Shown here one piece after another: positions 4,740 to 11,258 of a DNA stretch of 11,258 nt (positions are counted from its first letter, which is position 1; each line of letters begins with the position of its first letter). The stretch comes from an uncultured Collinsella sp. (GTDB lineage: Bacteria; Actinomycetota; Coriobacteriia; Coriobacteriales; Coriobacteriaceae): positions 1 to 11,258 of the forward strand of contig URTZ01000053.1 in assembly GCA_900550825.1 (NCBI GenBank), written 5' to 3'. Both the position numbers and the translations under genes were made by a program. Below the pieces are notes generated by a model. The model saw only the letters and a list, made by a program, of their open reading frames with translations, was not told where the DNA came from and searched no databases.

Positions 4740-7700
4740 ATGCCTGTTCGAATCTATACCACCAATGCCGGCACGGATTTGAGCGATGCCGAGTCGGCGC
4801 TGCTTGCCGACCTTATTGTCCGCCACGGGCGTGCCGTGTTGCTGGCACCTACGTTTGCCGAGCTCGACCTGTGCCGTCATGATGCGGCGGAAGCCGGCGT
4901 TTCGCTGGGTATCGACTACAAGACGTCTACATCGTGGCTTCGCTCGCTTTGGGAGCTTTTGGGCGACGGGCGCGGTTTCGTCGACAACCTGCAGCGCCAG
5001 ATGCTGTTCTCGGACATGGTCACGCGTCTCGACGATGCCGACCTGCAGCCGCTTTCGCGCAGCCAGGGCACAGTGCGCATGCTCGCGCGCATGGCCCGCG
5101 ACGTGTTGCCGGGCGTTGCGGGGACGGGTGCCGAACGATGCCGTGGCGACAACTGCCAGCCTGAGCCAAAAAGCGATGCCGAGGCTCGTGTGTTCGAGCT
5201 TTTGCGCGCCTACGCGGGCGGTTTGGACCGTCGAGATATGGTTGAGCCCTGCGAGGCAGCTGACATTATGACCAGTGTCCTGGCCGATAGCCTGCCGGCG
5301 TGCACTCGCGCCGTATGCGTGCGCGGTATCACGTCGTTTACGCACGGTCTGCTCGAGCTGCTGTCTGCCGTGGCGAACAATGGGGGAGAGGTCGTCGTAC
5401 TGCTTGCCCGCGAGCAGGCGGCGATGCGCGAGGAGCTTGCCACGGCATTTGATGCCCGCGATGTGTTGTTTGAGATCGCGCCGCTAGGGGAGGGTGTCGG
5501 CGCGTCTGATGCCGCTTACGGGACCGCCGCTCAGCCTGCCTTTATTGAGGTCGCTGGCCCCCATGCCCGTGCTCATGCTTATGCGGACGCAATTGATGAT
5601 CTGGTAAAAACGTGCCGGGGTTCCGAGGTCGACGGCGCTTCTGCCGACCCCGTGCGCGTGCTCGTTGTTTCTGTCCGGGCACCCCAGCTGTTCGGCGAAC
5701 TCGCCTCTCGTCTGGCGGCGCGTCACATTGCGGCCGAGACGACTGAGTTCACGGCGTTTTCCCAGTCCATCGCGGGCAGGCAGTTTACGGCGCTCGCCAA
5801 CCTGATCGAGCGTATGAAAGCCGCCGACGAGGGCACCGCTTCCAAGACCGAGTGGTGGCCCGCTTCAGAGCTTACCGACTGGATTTATAGCCCGCTTTCG
5901 GGTGCCGACGCCGCGAGCGCCCGCGGCTTCGACAAGAACATGCGCCTGTCGCGCAGCAAGACCACTGCGGGCGTCAAGAGTCTGCTGCAGAGCGTGCAGG
6001 GCCAGGTGAGGGGTGCGCGTAAGGCGGCCAGCGACCAGAACTGGTTTAAGAACGTGCCGTGCGTGGTCTCGGACGTGTTCCAAGCGTTGTGGCGTGACAA
6101 GCCCGTGACGGCGCTCAAGGCCATGCTTGCCGTCGCCGAGGCACTGCCCGATCGCGCGTTTGGCGGTCTCGACGGTCAGGCCCGTCGCCAGGCCGAAACG
6201 GTCCTACTGCGCCACGCCATCAACATTCTTATGAACGAAGCCCGCGTGCTCGATGTGTCGCAGGCAGCGACCGTGCCCGTGCTCGACGGCGTTCGCACCA
6301 AGGTGGATAAGCGCGGTACCGCATACGATTACGAGACCTACGAGGTTGACCGTACGCCGCGTGCCCAGGTTCGTTTTGCTTCGCTTGCCGATGCGGCGGC
6401 TCTGCGCCCCGGCAGCTACGATGCCGTGCTGTTTGCCGATGTCGACCTGGACAGCTATCCGCTTTCGCACGAAGAGGGCCCGCTTGCCACGTTGACGACC
6501 GAGCTGCGCCGCGACGGCGTGTCTTTGGAGCCCGCGGCCTTGCTGCGCGTGCGCTTTGGCCACGCGATGCGGGCGTCACGCGGCCCGGTTGCGCTCGCCC
6601 GCGTGACGCACGATCGCCAGGCGCGCGAGTGCTATCCGGCGGCCGTGTGGACCGAGTTGCGGACGCGCGCCAAGGCCGCTGACGACGCCAAGGCCGCTGA
6701 CACCGACAAGGCCGCTGACGCCGACAAGGCCGCCGGCGCCGCCAAGGCGACGTGCGTGGGCGAGGGCGATATCATCGCCGACTTTGATCCCGCTGCAGGC
6801 GAAGGTCTTAGGCGCGAGCGCGTGACCTGCGAAGCTCCTCAGCATCTGAGCGATGAAGCCATTCCGTATCTGGTCCTGCGCCGTCGCGATGGCGAGGGCG
6901 AGGATGCGCCGCTGGTGCCGCGCCTGACGTCTGCCTCGCAGATCGAGGCCTATTCGACCTGCCCGCTGTGCTGGTTCGTGTCGTATCGCGTGAAGCCCCA
7001 GTCCATCGACGCGGGCTTTGGCAATATGGAGAAGGGCAACTTTGTCCACGATGTGCTGGAACATCTGCATGCCCGCCTGCCCCAGGAGGGCATGGAGCGC
7101 GTGACGCCCGAGAATCTGCCGCGCGCTCAGGAGCTGCTGCGCGAGGTCTTTGACGAGACCTTGGCCGAGCATGCGGGCAAGCGTGGCAGCGAGGGCCCGT
7201 TGGTGCCGCTCTCCCCGGTGGAGGAGCGCCAAGTGGCCGAGATTTTGCCGCAGCTGGAGGGCGTGCTCGCCTACGAGTCCGAGGCACTTGCCCCCTTTGC
7301 CCCGCGCTACCTGGAGTTCGCCTTCAACGACCTCAAGGTCGAGTATGCCGGTTGGCCGCTTGGCGGGCGCATCGACCGCGTGGATGTTGACGCCGAGAAT
7401 CGTGCCGCGGTAATCGACTACAAGCACCGCACGGGTGTTGAGGAGTTTAAGCTCGCTGATCCTACGGTGCGCGACGAGGAGACGGGCGCGGCACCGATCG
7501 ACGACCCGCGCTGGCTGCCGCCCCATACCCAGACGCTCATCTATGCTCAGGCCATGCGCCGGGCGCTGGATTTGGACACCCGCGCGGCGCTCTACTTTTC
7601 GACCAAGGGCGGCAAGCCGGCGCTGCGCGGCGCTGCGAGCGCGGAGCTGCTCGAGGAGGAGCGCGGCGACGGTCGCATTCCAGGTCTTAAGAAGGGCTTC

Positions 7701-7883
7701 CCCGGCGAGGGCGGCAGCATGGACTTCGACGCCCTGCTCGATCGCGTGGAGGCCGGCATCGCCGAGCGCCTGCGCGAGCTCGAGGCGGGCAACGTTGCCG
7801 CCGTCGACCCGGCGTCTGCCCAGGCCGCACAGGCGCGCTGCTCGTATAACCACGAAGGAACGTTTGTAAGGAGGGACGTGTAG
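4740..7883 (+). CDS. addB: AddB-like subunit of the AddAB helicase-nuclease, PD-(D/E)XK nuclease protein
   Basis: Subunit B of the complex that resects double-strand DNA ends for recombination (the Gram-positive counterpart of RecBCD); in Bacillus AddB cuts one strand and helps recognise Chi. It has 1047 residues; B. subtilis AddB has about 1166. The N-terminal two thirds are a degenerate helicase-like region with no visible Walker A. The nuclease domain starts at TSASQIEAYSTCPLCWF (730-746), then GNFVHDVLEHLH (about 763), and GRIDRVD (876-882) with VIDYK (891-895): Asp879/Asp882, Asp893 and Lys895 form the catalytic motif. The C-terminus has only Cys1034, where AddB proteins usually have three Cys for a 4Fe-4S cluster. 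A low-complexity Ala-Lys-Asp repeat (643-671) joins the halves. The ATG at 4740 follows GGAGGA (4732-4737). A weak TAGGAT (4695-4700) is the only promoter candidate. addA follows directly. Confidence 0.88.
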   Translation: MPVRIYTTNAGTDLSDAESALLADLIVRHGRAVLLAPTFAELDLCRHDAAEAGVSLGIDYKTSTSWLRSLWELLGDGRGFVDNLQRQMLFSDMVTRLDDADLQPLSRSQGTVRMLARMARDVLPGVAGTGAERCRGDNCQPEPKSDAEARVFELLRAYAGGLDRRDMVEPCEAADIMTSVLADSLPACTRAVCVRGITSFTHGLLELLSAVANNGGEVVVLLAREQAAMREELATAFDARDVLFEIAPLGEGVGASDAAYGTAAQPAFIEVAGPHARAHAYADAIDDLVKTCRGSEVDGASADPVRVLVVSVRAPQLFGELASRLAARHIAAETTEFTAFSQSIAGRQFTALANLIERMKAADEGTASKTEWWPASELTDWIYSPLSGADAASARGFDKNMRLSRSKTTAGVKSLLQSVQGQVRGARKAASDQNWFKNVPCVVSDVFQALWRDKPVTALKAMLAVAEALPDRAFGGLDGQARRQAETVLLRHAINILMNEARVLDVSQAATVPVLDGVRTKVDKRGTAYDYETYEVDRTPRAQVRFASLADAAALRPGSYDAVLFADVDLDSYPLSHEEGPLATLTTELRRDGVSLEPAALLRVRFGHAMRASRGPVALARVTHDRQARECYPAAVWTELRTRAKAADDAKAADTDKAADADKAAGAAKATCVGEGDIIADFDPAAGEGLRRERVTCEAPQHLSDEAIPYLVLRRRDGEGEDAPLVPRLTSASQIEAYSTCPLCWFVSYRVKPQSIDAGFGNMEKGNFVHDVLEHLHARLPQEGMERVTPENLPRAQELLREVFDETLAEHAGKRGSEGPLVPLSPVEERQVAEILPQLEGVLAYESEALAPFAPRYLEFAFNDLKVEYAGWPLGGRIDRVDVDAENRAAVIDYKHRTGVEEFKLADPTVRDEETGAAPIDDPRWLPPHTQTLIYAQAMRRALDLDTRAALYFSTKGGKPALRGAASAELLEEERGDGRIPGLKKGFPGEGGSMDFDALLDRVEAGIAERLRELEAGNVAAVDPASAQAAQARCSYNHEGTFVRRDV
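6669..6749 (+). repeat. 18-base in-frame tandem repeat within addB
   Basis: Three full units begin at 6681, 6699 and 6717 with the pattern GAC-nnC-GnC-AAG-GCC-GCn, preceded by a 12-base partial unit (6669) and followed by a diverged 15-base unit (6735). They encode D-D-A-K-A-A, D-T-D-K-A-A, D-A-D-K-A-A and G-A-A-K-A. Copy-number change would keep the frame and alter only the length of the linker before the nuclease domain. Confidence 0.85.
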
Positions 7884-7886
7884 GCC

Positions 7887-10800
7887 ATGGATCTTTCGAC
7901 TTTGATGCCGCAACAGCTGCAGATCGTCAAAACGCTCGACCGTCCGCTGTTTGTCTCGGCGGGCGCCGGTTCGGGCAAGACCTTTACCCTCACGCGCCGC
8001 ATCGTCTACGCGCTCTCGCCCGAATCCGGTCCGTTCGTCGAGCATCTGGACCAGGTGCTCGCCATTACCTTTACCAAAGATGCCGCGGCAGAGATTCGCG
8101 ACCGCGTGCGTCGCGCGCTCATCGACGAGGGCATGGACGAGGAAGCCCTGACCGTCGACGACGCATGGATCTCGACCATTCACGGCATGTGCTCGCGTAT
8201 CCTGCGCGCGCACGCGCTGGAGCTGGGTATCGACCCCGAGTTCACGGTGCTCACCGATACCGACGAGCTCATGGATCAGGCTGTTGAGCATGTGCTGGCC
8301 CGCGCGACGGCACCCGATGCCGCCCCCGAGCTCGTCGCTTCGCTTAAAAGCCTCTACGCTTGGTATCCCATGGCGGGCGAGGGCGGTCCCTTTGGCGCCG
8401 GCACGACCATCAAGGGCCTGGTGCGTGACCTGTTGGAGCTTTCGAGCCAGCTGCCGGGCGGCATGGACGATGTGCGCGTGGCGCGCGGCCAGGCCGACAC
8501 CTCGGCACTTGCGGATGCCTATCGTGCGGCGTTGGGCGCGAGCAAGGCCGCGACCGAGAAGGCGCAGGTGGCTCTCGATGCCATCGACGCGTTCGAAGCC
8601 AGCGACAAGACCATGGCCGATGCGGCGCGCCTCATGATGTCGTGCACCATGCCGCGCGCGAGCAAGGCATTCCCTAAGGAGCAGGTCGAGCTGCTCAAGG
8701 CCGAGGCCGCCGATGCGTTTATCAATATCGTGCTTGCCTGTGGCGGTCCGGCGCTCGATGCACTGGTGGGGCTTGCCCGTGCTGTGGAGGCGGAATACCG
8801 TGCGCTCAAGGCCGACCAGTCCGCGCTCGACAATAACGATCTGTTGCGTATGGCATACGAGGCGCTGCGCGATTATCCCGCCATCCGAGCCGCCTACGAG
8901 GGCCGCTTTAAGATGGTCATGATCGACGAGTTCCAGGATACCGACCAGATGCAGGTCGATCTGATCCGCTATCTGACGGGCGCGGGCGAGCGCGCGCTGT
9001 GCACCGTGGGCGATGCGCAGCAGTCGATTTATCGCTTCCGCGGCGCCGAGGTCGAGGTCTTCCGTCGCCAGGAGCGCAAAGTGGGATCGACGGCGGCGTC
9101 CGAGACGGTCGCCACGCCGGATGTCCCCACCGGCGAGCTCGTCAAGCTCGTGCGCAACTTCCGCAGCCACGACGAGGTGCTGCGCTACGTAGCACGCGTC
9201 TTTGACGGCGATGACGGCGGCCTGATGCAGGGCTTTTTGGATCTTGAGGCGAGCGACGGCCGCAAGGACACGCTCGTGGCAGACGCCTCGCGTCGTCAGG
9301 CGCTCTTTGTTGCCGGCGGCAGCACACAGGAGCGCACGCTGACAAAAGCCCGCGCGATCGCGGAGCGGTTCCGCTCGCTTGCCGATGCCGGTCAGCCCCA
9401 GGGCGGCATGGTGCTGCTGCTGGGCCGCATGACCAACGCCGATGTCTACGCCCAGGCCTTCCGCGACCAGGGGCTCGACTGCGTCATCGCAGGCGGCTCG
9501 GTCTTTGCCCAGGCAGCCGAGGTGCAGACGGTGCGCGCCCTAGTCTCCGCGCTCACCAACCCGGCCGATACGGCGCAGGGCCTTATGCCGCTGCTGGCCT
9601 CGCCGATGTTTGCCCTGGGCGCCCAGGAGTTTCTGGCGTTGGCGACCAAGCTCGATGACCAGACGGGGGAGACTTCGCGCCGCAACATCGATGCGGGCAT
9701 CATGAGCGATTTCGATGTGCCGGGCCTGCAGGACCTACCGCTCGTGACGCGCGCCCGCGAGGTGCTGCGCTACGCGCTTCGTCGCGTGGGTCGCGATTCG
9801 TTCGCGGCGATCGCGCGCGACGTGGTCAACGCCTCGGGCTGGTTCGTGCGCTTGGCGCAGCGTGGCCCCGAGGGCAAAGCCATTGCCGCCAACGTGCTCA
9901 AGGCGCTCGATGCCGTTGCCGAGGCGGAGGCCGAGTTCGGCAACTCGCCGCGCTCCATTGCGCTCGCCTTCGACCGCTTCCTGGCGGGCAAGGAGGCCCC
10001 GGGCGCCCTCAACGAGGAGGGCGACGGCGCGGTGCGCATCATGACCGTGCACGCGTCCAAGGGCCTGGAGTATCCGGTCGTGGCGGTCGCGGAGTGCTTT
10101 GGCGTGCGTAAGTCCTCGGGTGCGGCACAGATGGGTCGCGCCGAGGGCGGAGCACAGGTCGTGGCACTGCCGGCACGCTTCGACGGCGTTAAGCTCGCCG
10201 ACGGAACCTTTGTGAAGGGCGACGACGTCAAAAAGCAGTTTGAGCACGCGTTTAAGGGTAAGGGCACGTCGCTGTGGCTGCCGCCGGAGCTCATGGAGGA
10301 CGTCTGTGCGACGGGTTCTCCCGCCGAGGCATTTGCCCGCCTGCGTAACGACGACCTGCAGCTTTCGCTCGAGGAACGGGCTCGTCTGCTCTATGTCGCC
10401 ATGACGCGTGCGCGCGAGCTGGTGATCTTGGCGATGGATGCCGGCGTGAGCCGTGGCAAGGTGACGGCGCCGACCTTCGATGTCGAGACGGACCTCACCT
10501 ACGACGTGCTGCGCCGTATTTTGCCGACCGACGCTCTGGACGTGCCGCAGCTCGATGCTGACCGCCTGGTGTTCGACAACTCCCAGCCGGGCGACTACGA
10601 GCTTATTTCGCTCGCGAACTTTACCTTTGGCGAGCAGGCGTTTGAGGCCAATGCTTCGCTGGATGCCGAGGGCAGGCTCGTTCGTGGCGATGTCGATACA
10701 GATGCTGCCGACGATTCGGCCAGTACAATCGTCCCCGGTCCTGCCGACCCCGATCCCGATGCGTTTGAGCTCGTGTATCCCCAGGCGGTGGGCGTGCGCA

Positions 10801-11258
10801 TGGGCACCTGCCCGTATCCGGCGCGCGATTCGTACAGCTACTCATCGATTGCCACGGCGCTGCATGCCGAGTCCGAGGACCGTGCCGCCGAGGCACACGT
10901 GCCCATGGACGAGGCCGGCGATGATGCGGAGTCGGATGGCTCGGAGATGACGGATGCGGACGTGGCTGCTGTCGAGCCCGTCGGCAATCCCATGGCGCTG
11001 GGCTCGGCCTTCCATGCCGCCTGCCAGTGGCTCATCGAGATGGGTGCCGATGCGTTGCCCGCTGAGCGTGCCGACGCCCTGGCTCGCCTGTGGCACCTGA
11101 CGCCGGAACAGCGCGAGCGCTTCGATGTCGCCCTGAATCGCTGGCTCAAGTCGTCGGTTCGTGCCGACCTGCTCGCGTGGCCGTGCGTTCGCGCCGAGGT
11201 GCCGTTCTTTTCGCTGGGCTGCGAGGACGAGGACATCGCTCGCTACGGTGCCTATGCC
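7887..11258 (+). CDS. addA: AddA-like helicase-nuclease subunit, UvrD/Rep family (3' end cut off)
   Basis: The motor subunit of AddAB: an SF1A 3'-5' helicase with a C-terminal RecB-like nuclease. 1124 codons are visible without interruption and the frame is open at the window edge; B. subtilis AddA has about 1232 residues. Seen in order: Q motif near Gln9-Gln12, Walker A GAGSGKT (26-32, Lys31), motif Ia AITFTKDAAAEI (about 59-70), Walker B IDEFQDT (346-352), motif III GDAQQSIYRFRGA (375-387), motif IV VRNFRSH (422-428), motif V TVHASKGLEYPVV (720-732), and motif VI LLYVAMTRARE (834-844). The nuclease domain begins at SYSYSS (982-987) with an acidic linker after it, then GSAFH (1039-1043, His1043); the catalytic D/DYK lies beyond the window. 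The ATG at 7887 has AAGGAGGG (7868-7875) 11 bases upstream inside addB and follows the addB stop by one codon in the same frame. PcrA/UvrD is excluded by the nuclease part and the addB neighbour. Confidence 0.95.
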   Translation, partial: MDLSTLMPQQLQIVKTLDRPLFVSAGAGSGKTFTLTRRIVYALSPESGPFVEHLDQVLAITFTKDAAAEIRDRVRRALIDEGMDEEALTVDDAWISTIHGMCSRILRAHALELGIDPEFTVLTDTDELMDQAVEHVLARATAPDAAPELVASLKSLYAWYPMAGEGGPFGAGTTIKGLVRDLLELSSQLPGGMDDVRVARGQADTSALADAYRAALGASKAATEKAQVALDAIDAFEASDKTMADAARLMMSCTMPRASKAFPKEQVELLKAEAADAFINIVLACGGPALDALVGLARAVEAEYRALKADQSALDNNDLLRMAYEALRDYPAIRAAYEGRFKMVMIDEFQDTDQMQVDLIRYLTGAGERALCTVGDAQQSIYRFRGAEVEVFRRQERKVGSTAASETVATPDVPTGELVKLVRNFRSHDEVLRYVARVFDGDDGGLMQGFLDLEASDGRKDTLVADASRRQALFVAGGSTQERTLTKARAIAERFRSLADAGQPQGGMVLLLGRMTNADVYAQAFRDQGLDCVIAGGSVFAQAAEVQTVRALVSALTNPADTAQGLMPLLASPMFALGAQEFLALATKLDDQTGETSRRNIDAGIMSDFDVPGLQDLPLVTRAREVLRYALRRVGRDSFAAIARDVVNASGWFVRLAQRGPEGKAIAANVLKALDAVAEAEAEFGNSPRSIALAFDRFLAGKEAPGALNEEGDGAVRIMTVHASKGLEYPVVAVAECFGVRKSSGAAQMGRAEGGAQVVALPARFDGVKLADGTFVKGDDVKKQFEHAFKGKGTSLWLPPELMEDVCATGSPAEAFARLRNDDLQLSLEERARLLYVAMTRARELVILAMDAGVSRGKVTAPTFDVETDLTYDVLRRILPTDALDVPQLDADRLVFDNSQPGDYELISLANFTFGEQAFEANASLDAEGRLVRGDVDTDAADDSASTIVPGPADPDPDAFELVYPQAVGVRMGTCPYPARDSYSYSSIATALHAESEDRAAEAHVPMDEAGDDAESDGSEMTDADVAAVEPVGNPMALGSAFHAACQWLIEMGADALPAERADALARLWHLTPEQRERFDVALNRWLKSSVRADLLAWPCVRAEVPFFSLGCEDEDIARYGAYA

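Noticed and set aside
4605..5345. A 246-codon minus-strand frame overlapping the addB start.
   Set aside because: It overlaps the addB ribosome site and N-terminus, has no start context and no family signature.
6576..9170. An 864-codon open frame on the minus strand across addB and addA.
   Set aside because: It is fully antisense to two genes with clear conserved motifs, shows no protein signature, and is rich in Arg, His, Ala and Leu as expected for the antisense of GC-ending codons.

Overview
The window is about 11.3 kb of high-GC chromosomal DNA with ordinary housekeeping content. The GC-rich third codon positions, the Gram-positive style addB-addA order, the YerC/YecD-type TrpR relative and the compact layout suggest an actinobacterial gut anaerobe of the Coriobacteriia, probably Collinsella or a relative. 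That placement is inferred from composition and protein style; no database search was possible.

Left part (1-2998), minus strand: cysK (cysteine synthase), then mnmA (tRNA 2-thiouridylase), then tcdA (t6A dehydratase, cut by the window edge). mnmA and tcdA are 9 bases apart and form an operon, with a candidate extended -10 promoter in the cysK-mnmA gap. cysK has its own candidate promoter and a structured leader. Divergent from cysK is an Rrf2-family regulator with an IscR-like set of cysteines. Together these look like a sulfur group: cysteine synthesis, sulfur use in tRNA, and a probable Fe-S-sensing regulator. No cysteine desulfurase is present in the window.

Middle part (3428-4739): a strong bidirectional terminator separates the regulator from a small four-helix membrane protein of the phage-holin-4_2/YvlD family on the minus strand. 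A 324-base gap follows, then a TrpR-superfamily YerC/YecD-like regulator. The leader of that gene is the most unusual part of the window. It has four short GC segments able to form two alternative pairings, and a 16-codon in-frame upstream ORF with two Trp codons that ends one codon before the regulator start. A rho-independent terminator closes this unit.

Right part (4740-11258), plus strand: addB and addA, encoding the two subunits of an AddAB-type helicase-nuclease for double-strand-break end resection. They are separated by one codon after the addB stop and share a frame. AddB has its nuclease motif but no visible Walker A and only three of the Cys residues expected around the nuclease domain, so the usual 4Fe-4S staple may be altered. 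AddA is complete through its helicase motifs and runs off the window inside its C-terminal nuclease domain.

I see no CRISPR array, transposase, tRNA, rRNA or prophage. No complete new system is evident; the candidates worth checking are regulatory (the TrpR-like leader, the mnmA dyad, the Rrf2 site) and the AddB variant.
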